A DNA stretch of 64,000 nt, from positions 62,001 to 126,000 of the forward strand of contig NZ_SPDV01000021.1 of NCBI RefSeq assembly GCF_004564275.1, given 5' to 3'. This document shows positions 23,785 to 32,264 of this stretch, piece after piece; the first letter of the stretch is position 1; every line of letters starts with the position of its first letter. The notes under the pieces are model-generated. The model was not told the DNA's origin. It ran no database searches and was given only the letters and a program-made list of their open reading frames with translations. A program made the translations under genes and the position numbers. This DNA is from Sphingomonas parva (ex Maeng et al. 2020). Its GTDB lineage: Bacteria > Pseudomonadota > Alphaproteobacteria > Sphingomonadales > Sphingomonadaceae.

Positions 23785-24223
23785 CCAGAATTGATGTTCA
23801 TGATATGTTCCTGCTCGCGATTCCATGATCGCGGCGGTTCTTTGAGGACGTGAAGCACACGACCGGCGGCGCTCCCAGGCGTCCGGTGTACGGCATCCTG
23901 GTCGCTCGTCCGCCGTGCCGCCTGTAATTTGTCCTGTTGTCTACAGGCCGGCGCCTGTTTCGCGACGGGCGAAGCGGCCCGAGGCGGCAGCGGGATGGGC
24001 CAGGCATCGGCTCGCTGCAGTGCAGCGTAGGCACCGTAAACAACGGTGGATTTACGGTGGTGCGCCGCAGCATCCGTGTCTCGCTTCGGCCGCCCCTGTC
24101 GCGCCTCTCTTGCCCTGGGCTGCATCTGCCGCGTCCGACAGCGTACCGGCGAAAGAAGGTAGGAACGCCCGCCGTCGGCGCCGGTTGTTGCGGCGAGACG
24201 CGCCTTCAGCCGGAGAGAGAAAG
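23785..24223. other. 439-base intergenic region before the general stress protein
   Basis: It holds a perfect inverted repeat CACCGTAAA/TTTACGGTG (24032-24040, 24051-24059), a palindromic CTGCAGTGCAG just upstream and a possible EcfG-type promoter GGAAC-N16-GGTT (24162-24186). No credible gene. Confidence 0.4.
24162..24186 (+). promoter_or_regulatory. Possible EcfG (general stress sigma factor) promoter
   Basis: GGAAC (24162-24166) and, after 16 bases, GGTT (24183-24186), close to the alphaproteobacterial consensus GGAAC-N16/17-CGTT, with one mismatch. It would start transcription about 30 bases before the downstream stress-type gene. Confidence 0.3.
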
Positions 24224-24853
24224 ATGAGCGAGCACGCCGAACAGGATGTCTGGGCCGTGATGGCCGATCAGCGGATCGCCATGCTGACGGTCGAGGAGGA
24301 GGGGCGGCTGGTCAGCCGGCCGATGGCGAGCCTCGCCCGGCCGGAGGAAAACCATGTCTATTTCGTCACCCGCCTCGACGCCAAGGTGGGCGAGATCGGC
24401 GGCTCGGCCCCGGTCAATCTCGCTTATGCCGACACTCACAAGAACACCTATCTGTCGGTTTCCGGCACCGCCCGCACCTCGCAGGACCGCGCCAAGCTGC
24501 GCGAGCTCTGGTCGATGTGGGTCGAGGCCTGGCTGCCGCAGGGGCCGGACGGCGACGACGTGGCGCTGATCACGGTCGAGCCCGAGGAAGCCAAGCTCTG
24601 GGACGCGACGAGCAGCAACCTCCTCTACGCCGGCAAGGTGCTGAAGGCGGTGGCGACCCAGCGCCCGCCCGGCGGCGGCCGCATCGAGGAGGTGGCGATG
24701 GGCGGCGGCGGAGACGCGCGCAGCCGAAGCGCGATCGGCGGCCGCGCCGTCTCGGACAAGGCGCCGGACGCGGAGACGGCGCGCGCCTATCAGGACGCCA
24801 TGGAGGGCAGCGAAGGCGCCGAGCTCCCCAGCCTCGGCGGGCCGAGCGCCTGA
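24224..24853 (+). CDS. Pyridoxamine 5'-phosphate oxidase-fold general stress protein
   Basis: 209 residues with an N-terminal flavin-reductase/PNPOx split barrel (residues 5-145: R-I-A-M-L-T-V, R-P-M-A-S-L, Y-F-V-T-R-L-D-A-K, V-N-L-A-Y-A-D, Y-L-S-V-S-G-T-A, L-I-T-V-E-P-E-E-A-K-L-W-D) as in GSP26-type general stress proteins, and a Gly/Arg-rich tail of about 60 residues. It probably binds FMN or F420-like flavin. The next gene starts 10 bases downstream, so the two are likely cotranscribed. A GGAGAGAG site precedes the ATG. Confidence 0.82.
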   Translation: MSEHAEQDVWAVMADQRIAMLTVEEEGRLVSRPMASLARPEENHVYFVTRLDAKVGEIGGSAPVNLAYADTHKNTYLSVSGTARTSQDRAKLRELWSMWVEAWLPQGPDGDDVALITVEPEEAKLWDATSSNLLYAGKVLKAVATQRPPGGGRIEEVAMGGGGDARSRSAIGGRAVSDKAPDAETARAYQDAMEGSEGAELPSLGGPSA

Positions 24854-24863
24854 GGGCGCGGCG

Positions 24864-26270
24864 ATGGCACCGCGCCTGAAGCCGCTGCGCGAGCAGACGA
24901 TCGTCATCACCGGCGGATCGAGCGGCAACGGACTCGCCACCGCCGAGGCGGCGGTGCGCCGCGGCGCCGCGGTGGTGCTGGCGGCGCGCAACGCCGAGGC
25001 GCTGGAGCAGATCCGGGCGCGGCTCGCCGCGGAAGGCGGGCGGGTGGCGGTGTGCGCGACCGACGTCGCCGGCGAGGAGGACGTCGCCCGTGTCGCCCGC
25101 ACCGCGACCGAGGCGTTCGGCGGCTTCGACAGCTGGGTCAATTGCGCCGCGGCGGCGACCTACGGGCGGGTCGAGCAGATCCCGCTCGACGATCATCGCC
25201 GCGTCTTCGAGGTCAATTATTTCGGTCTGCTCAAGGGCTCTCTGGTCGCGCTCGATCACCTGCGCGAGCGCGGCGGCGCGATCGTCAACGTCGGCTCGGT
25301 GCTTTCCGATCGGGCGATGATCCTGCAGGGCCCCTATTCGGCCTCCAAGCACGCCGTTCAGGCGGTCACCGATGCCCTGCGCATGGAGATCGAGCGCGAG
25401 GGGCTGCCGGTCTCGGTGACCCTGGTGAAGCCGGGCTCGGTCGCGACGCCTTATCCGGAACACGCCCGCAACTACATGGACGCGCCGCCGCGCCTGCCGC
25501 CCTTCCTCTACGATCCCGCTTTGGTCGCGGACGCGATCCTTCACGCCTGCGAGGTGCCGCGGCGGCAGCTCTGGGTCGGCGGCAGCGGCTGGCTGATCTC
25601 GCTTGCCGGCCGCGCGGCGCCGCGCCTCACCGATCTCGCCATGGAGCGGGTGGGCGTCGATGCCCAGCAGAAGCCCGGCGATCCGGGCGAGCCCGAGCGG
25701 CGCGACAATCTCTACGCGCCGCGGTCGGACGGGGCCGTCCACGGCGCGCAGGACGTCTACGTCCGTCGCACCAGCCTGCTGCTCGAGGCGCAGAAGAGCC
25801 CGCTGCGCCTGCCGTTCGCCGCCGCCGCCGCCGGCCTCGAGATCGCCGCCGGGATCGCCGAGCGTCTCGCCGGCCGCGGCGACCGGGAGCCACACCGCCC
25901 GGCCGGCGGCATCGCCGATCTCTTCATCCCGGCACTCCGCCGGCTCGAGGAGGAAGGCGACCCGGGCCCGGTCGTCGCCCTGTTCGCCGAAGGGGCCGAG
26001 ATCTCCAACCCGATCGTCAGGCACGAGGCGGGCGGACCCGAGGCGGCGGAGCGCTTCTGGCGAAGCTATCGCGGCAGCTTCGCCGAAATCCGCTCCGAGT
26101 TCCGCGGGATCGTCGAGCAGGACGGCGTCACCATGCTCGAATGGGTGAGCGAGGGCAGGAGCGCCAAGGGCAATCCGTTCCGCTACGGCGGGGTCAGCGT
26201 GATCGAGCACGAGGGCGGCGCGATCCGCGCGTTCCGCAGCTATTTCGACACCGTCCAGGTCGAGCCCTGA
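24864..26270 (+). CDS. Short-chain dehydrogenase fused to a SnoaL-like domain
   Basis: 468 residues. The N-terminal 250 residues are a classical SDR: nucleotide-binding T-G-G-S-S-G-N-G (with N in place of the usual I, residues 16-23), N-C-A-A-A-A-T and the catalytic Ser plus Y-S-A-S-K (about residues 155-159). After a linker of about 80 residues comes an NTF2/SnoaL-like domain (about 350-465, ending Y-F-D-T-V-Q). The fusion would place a small-molecule pocket next to the oxidoreductase. The substrate is unknown. It follows the stress protein gene closely, which suggests a stress-related role. Confidence 0.82.
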   Translation: MAPRLKPLREQTIVITGGSSGNGLATAEAAVRRGAAVVLAARNAEALEQIRARLAAEGGRVAVCATDVAGEEDVARVARTATEAFGGFDSWVNCAAAATYGRVEQIPLDDHRRVFEVNYFGLLKGSLVALDHLRERGGAIVNVGSVLSDRAMILQGPYSASKHAVQAVTDALRMEIEREGLPVSVTLVKPGSVATPYPEHARNYMDAPPRLPPFLYDPALVADAILHACEVPRRQLWVGGSGWLISLAGRAAPRLTDLAMERVGVDAQQKPGDPGEPERRDNLYAPRSDGAVHGAQDVYVRRTSLLLEAQKSPLRLPFAAAAAGLEIAAGIAERLAGRGDREPHRPAGGIADLFIPALRRLEEEGDPGPVVALFAEGAEISNPIVRHEAGGPEAAERFWRSYRGSFAEIRSEFRGIVEQDGVTMLEWVSEGRSAKGNPFRYGGVSVIEHEGGAIRAFRSYFDTVQVEP

Positions 26271-26584
26271 GGCGCCGGCGGAGCGGCCCGCTTAAGGCGC
26301 TCCCGTATCGCCAGACTCCGGGAGCGCCGCGTGCGGACACGCCGTCGCCGCATGGCCCGGCGGGGCCGCCGGCGCCATTGGCCGAAAGACGGTAGCGCTG
26401 CGCTCGAGGCAGCCCCGATCTCGATGTGGAGGCGACAAGCGCCATCCTCGACCGGCTGGTGCTCGCGCCGGTCCGCCGCGGCCGAGCGCGCGGACGCACT
26501 CGAAGTCGTTTGAAGGCGGCGGAGTTCGCGACTATGAGCGCGCCGAGCCGCGCGCCGGCTCCCGGCGCCACAGGAAGGAACGCG
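26271..26584. other. 314-base intergenic region
   Basis: The frame of the following gene stays open through the right half (from about 26426), but the sequence there does not read like a protein and has no ribosome site. No terminator, operator or RNA gene is evident. AGGAA precedes the next ATG. Confidence 0.4.
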
Positions 26585-27685
26585 ATGCTGAGCTATTTCA
26601 AGGGAGCGTTCTTCTTCACCCTGGTCTGCCTCGCGCTGGCCGTCTGGCTCGGCTGGGAGACGACCGGCAATGTCGTCGGCACCGCCGGCGTGTTGTGGAT
26701 CGTCCTCGTGCTCAGCGTGCTCGAAGTCTCGCTGTCGTTCGACAATGCCGTGGTCAATGCCTCGGTGCTGAAGGAGATGTCGCCGATCTGGCGCAGGCGC
26801 TTCCTGACCTGGGGCATCGCCATCGCGGTGTTCGGCATGCGGGTGATCTTCCCGTTGCTGATCGTCGCCATCGCCGCCCATCTCGGCCCGATCGAGGCGG
26901 TCAAGCTCGCCGCCGGCAACCCGGCCGAATACGAGCGGATCATCACCTCGGCCCATGTCGGCATCGCCGGCTTCGGCGGCGCCTTCCTCGCGATGGTCGG
27001 CCTCAAGTTCTTCTTCGACCGCGACAAGGAGATCCACTGGATCGGCCTGATCGAGCGCCGCCTCGCCAGTCTTGCCTCGGTCCATGCGATCGAGATCGGC
27101 GTCGTCCTGCTCTGCCTCTACGGCGTGTCGCTGATGATCGACGATGCCGAGGCGCTGACCTTCATCGTCGCCGGCATCTTCGGCATTCTCGCCCATCTCG
27201 CGGTCGAGGCGGTGAACTCGCTGCTCGAGCCGGACGAGCATGCCGCGGTCGGCGGCGCCGTCCGCTCCGGCCTCGCCGGCTTCCTCTATCTGAACCTGCT
27301 CGACAGCGCCTTTTCGTTCGACGGCGTGATCGGCGCCTTCGCGTTGTCGAACAACATCTTCGTCATCGCCCTCGGCCTTGGCATCGGCGCGATGTTCGTC
27401 CGGTCGATGACGATCATGCTCGTCGACAAGGGAACGCTCGCCCAATATCGCTACCTCGAGCACGGCGCCTTCTGGGCGATCCTCGCCCTCGCCGCCGTGA
27501 TGCTGCTCTCCGCGCGCTACCACAGTCCCGAAGTGATCACCGGCCTCGTCGGCGCGATCTTCATCGGCCTCTCGCTCTACGGCTCGTCGCGCTGGAACCG
27601 CCGGCATAGGGCCTCGGACGAGGAATGCGGCACGCTCGAAGATTGCCGCCCGGTGCGCCCCGACGGCAAGGCGCTGGACCGCTGA
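26585..27685 (+). CDS. DUF475 (TerC-like) integral membrane protein
   Basis: A 366-residue membrane protein with nine or more hydrophobic segments. The family signatures S-F-D-N-A-V-V-N-A (residues 50-58) and S-A-F-S-F-D-G-V-I-G-A-F-A-L (second repeat) bear paired acidic residues in membrane segments, as in TerC/Alx metal-related transporters. DUF475 proteins are thought to be metal-ion exporters or tellurite-related, but function is unproven. A short Cys-containing tail follows. The response regulator gene begins 10 bases after the stop. Confidence 0.85.
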   Translation: MLSYFKGAFFFTLVCLALAVWLGWETTGNVVGTAGVLWIVLVLSVLEVSLSFDNAVVNASVLKEMSPIWRRRFLTWGIAIAVFGMRVIFPLLIVAIAAHLGPIEAVKLAAGNPAEYERIITSAHVGIAGFGGAFLAMVGLKFFFDRDKEIHWIGLIERRLASLASVHAIEIGVVLLCLYGVSLMIDDAEALTFIVAGIFGILAHLAVEAVNSLLEPDEHAAVGGAVRSGLAGFLYLNLLDSAFSFDGVIGAFALSNNIFVIALGLGIGAMFVRSMTIMLVDKGTLAQYRYLEHGAFWAILALAAVMLLSARYHSPEVITGLVGAIFIGLSLYGSSRWNRRHRASDEECGTLEDCRPVRPDGKALDR

Positions 27686-27695
27686 AGACGCGGCG

Positions 27696-28394
27696 ATGAG
27701 CAACGGCCGTCTCCTGCTTGTCGAGGACGATCGGGCGCTCGCCGAATTGCTCCTCTTCCACTTCGGCAAGGAAGGCTTCGCCGTCGAGCACACCACCGAC
27801 GGCGAAGAGGCGTTGCTGCTCGCCGAGGAGCGACCGCCGGACATCGTCATCCTCGACTGGATGATCGAGGGCGTCTCCGGCATCGAGGTCTGCCGGCGGC
27901 TCCGGCGCCGCGAGGCCACGGCGAACGTGCCGATCATCATGCTGACCGCGCGCGGCGAGGAGGCGGACCGGATCCGCGGCCTGGAGACGGGCGCGGACGA
28001 TTACGTCACCAAGCCGTTCAGCCCGCGCGAGCTGGTCGCGCGCGTCGCCGCGGTGCTGCGGCGGGTCCGGCCGGCGCTGGCCGGCGGGCAGCTCCGCTTC
28101 GCCGACCTCGAGATGGATCTCGCCGCCCACAAGGTACGGCGGGCCGGCCGCGCCGTCGCGCTCGGGCCGACCGAGTTCCGCCTGCTCCGCCATTTCATGG
28201 AACATCCCGGCCGGGTCTTCTCGCGCGAGCGGCTGCTCGACGCGGTCTGGCCGCATGACGCGGAGATCGAGGCGCGCACCGTAGACGTCCACATCCGCCG
28301 CCTGCGCAAGGCCTTGAACGAGAGCGGCGGGAAGGACGTGATCCGCACCGTGCGCTCGGCCGGCTATTCGCTGGACGAGGCGGAGGAGGACTGA
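27696..28394 (+). CDS. OmpR/PhoB-family response regulator
   Basis: A 232-residue two-component regulator. The receiver domain has the acidic pocket E10/D11, the phosphorylated D54 (V-I-L-D-W), T84 and K106 (V-T-K-P-F), and the C-terminal winged helix (about 130-228) has the PhoB-like G-P-T-E-F-R-L-L and R-T-V-D-V-H-I-R-R-L-R-K-A-L. It looks fully functional and resembles PhoB. No histidine kinase gene is adjacent in this window, so its partner must be elsewhere. Confidence 0.9.
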   Translation: MSNGRLLLVEDDRALAELLLFHFGKEGFAVEHTTDGEEALLLAEERPPDIVILDWMIEGVSGIEVCRRLRRREATANVPIIMLTARGEEADRIRGLETGADDYVTKPFSPRELVARVAAVLRRVRPALAGGQLRFADLEMDLAAHKVRRAGRAVALGPTEFRLLRHFMEHPGRVFSRERLLDAVWPHDAEIEARTVDVHIRRLRKALNESGGKDVIRTVRSAGYSLDEAEED

Positions 28395-28432
28395 CGCACG
28401 GCGGCGTCGCCGCCAATGGGGAGGAGACGATC

Positions 28433-29275
28433 ATGGGCGTTACACAATCGGCGAACGGGCAGGCGATCGTCTGGAACGGAGACGCCGGGCGCGCCTGGGT
28501 CGAGGCGCAGGACCTGCTCGATACCCTGTTCGCGCCGATCGAGACGCTGCTGGCTGACGAGGTCGCGGCCATCGCGCCCCGGGACGTTCTCGACGTCGGC
28601 TGCGGCACCGGCGCGACGACGATCTCCTTCGCGCGACGCCTCGGCGCCGGCGGGCACGTCGTCGGCGTCGACATATCGGAGGCGATGATCGAGGCGGCGC
28701 GCGAACGGGCCTCGGCGGCGCGGATCGACGCCGCCTTCCTCTGCGCCGATGCCGCCACCCACGGCTTCGAGACAGCCGCCTTCGATACGGTCGCCTCCCG
28801 CTTCGGCGTGATGTTCTTCGACGATCCGGTGCGCGCCCTCGCCAATCTACGGCGGGCGGTTCGAGCCGGCGGAGCGCTCCGCTTCCTGGTCTGGCGCGGG
28901 ATGGCCGACAATCCGTTCATGGTCGCCGCCGAGCGCGCCGCGGCGCCTCTGCTTCCCGATCTGCCGCCGCGCCACGACGATGCTCCCGGGCAGTTCGGCT
29001 TCGCCGATCCCGTGCGCGTCCGCCGCCTGCACGAGCAGGCCGGCTGGAGCGCGGTCGAGGTCCGCCCGGTCGATTTCCCCTGCTCGATGGCCGAGGCTGA
29101 TCTCGAGACCTATTTCACCCGCCTGGGGCCGGTCGCGCGGGTGCTCGGTACGCTCGACGAGACGCTTCGGGCGCGCGTCGTCGAGGCGGTCCGCGCTGCT
29201 TTCGAACCCTATGTGCACGGCGACGAAGTCCGCTTCACCGCCGCCTGTTGGCTGGTCTCGGCGACGGCGGCGTGA
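28433..29275 (+). CDS. SAM-dependent class I methyltransferase
   Basis: A 280-residue Rossmann-type methyltransferase. Motif I is D-V-G-C-G-T-G-A-T-T (about residues 58-67), followed by G-V-D-I-S-E-A-M-I (motif II) and the D-A-A/F-D-T-V-A-S-R motif region. Such proteins in this size class methylate small molecules or the ubiquinone pathway's intermediates (UbiE-like); the acceptor cannot be identified. Its TGA overlaps the next ATG, so the next lipoprotein is coupled. Confidence 0.85.
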   Translation: MGVTQSANGQAIVWNGDAGRAWVEAQDLLDTLFAPIETLLADEVAAIAPRDVLDVGCGTGATTISFARRLGAGGHVVGVDISEAMIEAARERASAARIDAAFLCADAATHGFETAAFDTVASRFGVMFFDDPVRALANLRRAVRAGGALRFLVWRGMADNPFMVAAERAAAPLLPDLPPRHDDAPGQFGFADPVRVRRLHEQAGWSAVEVRPVDFPCSMAEADLETYFTRLGPVARVLGTLDETLRARVVEAVRAAFEPYVHGDEVRFTAACWLVSATAA

Positions 29276-29811
29276 TGCGCCGGGCGGTGTCCGCGCCCTT
29301 CGGCTGGCTTGCCCTGGCATGGCTCTCGTCCGGTTGCGATGCGGACGGCGGGGAGAGCGACAGCCGGGCGAAGGCGCTGGTCGCGGATTTCGTCGCCTTC
29401 TGCCTGCTGCCGCACGGCCAGGAGCGCTTCAACCGGTCCGCCTGGACGCGCGATCCGGGCAATGATCCGTCGCTCGAGAAATACGGCTGGGGCCTGTGGC
29501 GGCAGGCCGGGAATCCGGAGGCCGTGCTTCACGCCTGGTCGCTGTCGTCGAGCATAGGCTCGGAGACGCAATCGTGCAGTCTTCGCGCGCCCGGGCTGAC
29601 GGAGGAGCGGTCGATCGCGGCGCTTGCTGATAATCCGTCGATCCAGGCGGTCGATCGCGCATCCACCGCGGAGGGCCGGATCGCATTGCGGCTCGCCGTC
29701 GCAGGGGTAAGGGAGCCGGTGACGATCACCTTCCAGCCGCTTCAGGGTAGGCTCGTCGTCGAGCGGTTCGTCGAGGCCAATGTGCCGCGCGACGGCACGC
29801 GCCTCGAGTGA
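29275..29811 (+). CDS. Hypothetical exported protein, possible lipoprotein
   Basis: 178 residues with a short N-terminal hydrophobic segment and a weak lipobox (S-S-G-C, cysteine near residue 20). The rest is a soluble domain with no motif I recognise; two tryptophan-rich strands (W-G-L-W-R-Q) and a beta-rich C-terminus (V-T-I-T-F-Q-P-L). The start is the ATG in the TGATG junction with the methyltransferase gene. Confidence 0.6.
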   Translation: MRRAVSAPFGWLALAWLSSGCDADGGESDSRAKALVADFVAFCLLPHGQERFNRSAWTRDPGNDPSLEKYGWGLWRQAGNPEAVLHAWSLSSSIGSETQSCSLRAPGLTEERSIAALADNPSIQAVDRASTAEGRIALRLAVAGVREPVTITFQPLQGRLVVERFVEANVPRDGTRLE

Positions 29812-29817
29812 CCCGAT

Positions 29818-31281
29818 TCAGGCGAAGCGGCGCCTGAGGCTGCCGGCGAGCAGCGCCGCCTCGCGCTCGGCGCCGGCGGGACGGCCGAGGGCGAACCAGA
29901 GCAGGAACAGGGTGCCGGCATAGACGAGGGCGCCGAGCGGCACCTCGATCAGCAGGTCGAGGAAGGGCGAGCCGGTCGCGATCGTCGCCAGATCGGCGAG
30001 GACGAACGCCATCGCCGCCGCCGCCAGGAAGGGACGGATCAGGTTCGAGGCGAGGCCGACCGCACTCGCTTCCGCCCGCGCGGCGAGCATCGCGATCCCG
30101 GCGGAGAGCATCAGGGCGTTCGCCGCCACGGCCGCGATGGCCACCGCGTCCGGCCGCCGGGTGAACCAGGCGGCGCCGCCGATCAGCAGCGCCGAGAGCA
30201 GGGCGCCGGCGATATTGAGCTTGGCCGCGCGCGGCGCCTGGCCCGACGCCTGCAGCACCGATCCGACCATCAGGAACAGGGCCTGCAGGCCGGTATAGAT
30301 GGCGATGATCCGCATCAGCGGCGCCGCCGGAAGCCATTTCTCGCCGAGCAGCACGGCGATCGTGTCCGGCGCGGTGGCGACCAGGCCGGCGGCGAGCGGT
30401 GCGACGATCGTCGCATAAGCGCCGATCACCGTGGCGACGTCGCTCTTGCTGCCGCTGTCGGCATCGCCCCGCGCCACGGTGACGAAGGTGACGCGGTTGA
30501 GCGCGGTCGCGATTTCCTGGGTGAAGATGCTCGAAAGGTCCTTGGAGACCGAATAGAGGCCGATCGTCGCGGTCGGCGCGAAGCGGCCGAGGACCAGGCG
30601 CTCGATCTGCGACTGCACCCATTCGGAGAAGGTGCTGACGAACATCCACATCGACACGCCGAGGATCTCGGCGCGGCGGGCGAGGCCGAAGCGCGGCCGG
30701 TAGGGATGGGCGACATAGGTGCCGATCATCCAGAACACCGAATTGGCGACCATGCCGATGACCAGCGCCCAATAATTGCGCAGCACGACGGCGGCGACCA
30801 GCGACACGACCAGCGCGGCGACCCGCACCGCCAGCCGCATCGTCATGTCGCGGCCGAAGGTCATGTCCCGCTCGAAATCGACGATGCCGATGTTCGAGAC
30901 GGCGAGCGCCACCATGCGCAGCGACATCGCCATCAGGATGCCGCTGATCGCCGGATTGCCGTAGAAGGCGGCGGCGAGCGGGGCGATCGCCACCATCGCC
31001 AGCGCGAGAGCCATGAACAGAATCAGCTGGATCGTCCAGGCGGTGTCGTAATGCTCGCGCTCCGGTTCCGCCACGCGCAGCAGCGCCTGGCGAAGCCCGA
31101 TCCAGCCGAACAGTTCGACGAAGGCGGCGGCGCTCAGCGCCACCGCGACCACGCCGAAATCGCTCGGCTGCAGCAGTCGGGCGAGCACCACGACCGAGAT
31201 CAGGCCGATCGCCCGCACCGACCATTGCATGGTCACGGCGAGGAGCGCCGAGCGGTAGATGGTCTTGCGGTCGATGCTCAT
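29818..31281 (-). CDS. Polysaccharide flippase (Wzx/MOP superfamily)
   Basis: A 487-residue membrane protein with about 12-14 segments; the N-terminal region V-T-M-Q-W-S-V-R-A-I-G-L-I-S-V-V-V and A-R-L-L-Q-P-S-D-F-G is typical of lipopolysaccharide-biosynthesis flippases (WzxC-like). It moves lipid-linked sugar units across the inner membrane. The ATG at 31281 overlaps the TGA of the deacetylase gene by 4 bases, so it is the last gene of a three-gene operon. The locus thus has a flippase but no visible polymerase. Confidence 0.87.
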   Translation of the reverse strand: MSIDRKTIYRSALLAVTMQWSVRAIGLISVVVLARLLQPSDFGVVAVALSAAAFVELFGWIGLRQALLRVAEPEREHYDTAWTIQLILFMALALAMVAIAPLAAAFYGNPAISGILMAMSLRMVALAVSNIGIVDFERDMTFGRDMTMRLAVRVAALVVSLVAAVVLRNYWALVIGMVANSVFWMIGTYVAHPYRPRFGLARRAEILGVSMWMFVSTFSEWVQSQIERLVLGRFAPTATIGLYSVSKDLSSIFTQEIATALNRVTFVTVARGDADSGSKSDVATVIGAYATIVAPLAAGLVATAPDTIAVLLGEKWLPAAPLMRIIAIYTGLQALFLMVGSVLQASGQAPRAAKLNIAGALLSALLIGGAAWFTRRPDAVAIAAVAANALMLSAGIAMLAARAEASAVGLASNLIRPFLAAAAMAFVLADLATIATGSPFLDLLIEVPLGALVYAGTLFLLWFALGRPAGAEREAALLAGSLRRRFA

Positions 31282-32264
31282 GCCGCCCGCGCGTCCGTGC
31301 TCTCGCCGAGCAGCTCCGCCCGGTAGCGGCTGAGGGTAGTGAAGCGGCCGCCGAGCACGTCGCGGAAGAACAGCAGCACCGTCTCGATCCGCTTCAGGAA
31401 GTCGGCGAGGTCGGCCTCGCTGCGTACATAAGGCGTATGGCCCGGGGCGAGGCTCGGCGAGTGATAGGTGAGGGTGAAGAAGCGGCGGCCGCTGCCCACC
31501 ATCGCCTTCAGCAGCCGGCATTGCTCGGCGGCATCGACGCCTTCGGGCGAAAGCCGGGAGCGCGAGACGAGGCCGCTGCGGGCGAGCATGCCCGGGATGC
31601 GCAGCCGCTCGGCGCGCGGGCTGTTGAGCAGCCCCTGCAGCATCGGCCCCGCGGCGGCGACCGCGCCGAAGAAGCCGCTGGTCAGCGGCACCTCGAGCAG
31701 CCCGCCTTCGCGGTCGAGCCAGAACGGCTGGTCGGGCGTATTCTGGTAATCGGGGCCGCCGTCCCGGGCGAAGCTGACGTGGGGCACGTAGCTGCAGTCG
31801 ATCGTGTAGCCGAGCTCGATCAGCACCTCGCGCGTGTTCGGTCCGAAGCCGTAGCGGCCGGCCTTGAACACGGTCGGCCTCCTGCCGAAGCGGCGGGCGA
31901 TCTCGTCGGTAAGCGCGATGATCTTCGCCCGTTCGAGCCCCGGCGGCAGGTTGCAATGATAGGAGTTTCTCCTGGTCACCTCCTCCTCGTGGGGCGGCGA
32001 AACCCAGGGGTGGAGGTGGGTGCCGATCTCGGCCCGGCCGCTGCGCTGCAGCCCGGCGAGGAAGTCGACGGCGCGCTCGTCGGTCGCCACCGGATGGTCG
32101 ATTACGTAGGTCGGCACCATGCCGAGCGGATCGTAGATCTCGTGCGCCAGCGCCTGGGCGGGGATGCTCGAGGTCGATCGGTTCTCGCGGGCGAACGGCT
32201 TCGTCCAGTCGAACTCCTCCTCGGTGTCGACGACGATCGCCAGCAGGGGCGGGGAGGCGCTCAT
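31278..32264 (-). CDS. WalW-type polysaccharide deacetylase
   Basis: A 328-residue NodB-homology carbohydrate esterase 4 protein. It has V-D-T-E-E-E-F-D-W near the N-terminus (metal-binding Asp), I-G-T-H-L-H-P-W (the two histidines) and F-K-A-G-R-Y-G-F-G-P-N-T. It probably removes N- or O-acetyl groups from sugar units in the cytoplasm, as no signal peptide is present, or acts on a nucleotide sugar or lipid-linked intermediate. It overlaps both neighbours by 4 bases. Confidence 0.87.
   Translation of the reverse strand: MSASPPLLAIVVDTEEEFDWTKPFARENRSTSSIPAQALAHEIYDPLGMVPTYVIDHPVATDERAVDFLAGLQRSGRAEIGTHLHPWVSPPHEEEVTRRNSYHCNLPPGLERAKIIALTDEIARRFGRRPTVFKAGRYGFGPNTREVLIELGYTIDCSYVPHVSFARDGGPDYQNTPDQPFWLDREGGLLEVPLTSGFFGAVAAAGPMLQGLLNSPRAERLRIPGMLARSGLVSRSRLSPEGVDAAEQCRLLKAMVGSGRRFFTLTYHSPSLAPGHTPYVRSEADLADFLKRIETVLLFFRDVLGGRFTTLSRYRAELLGESTDARAA

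Noticed and set aside
24570-26210. 546-codon minus-strand frame opposite the SDR-SnoaL gene
   Set aside because: Antisense shadow; the opposite strand carries a convincing oxidoreductase.
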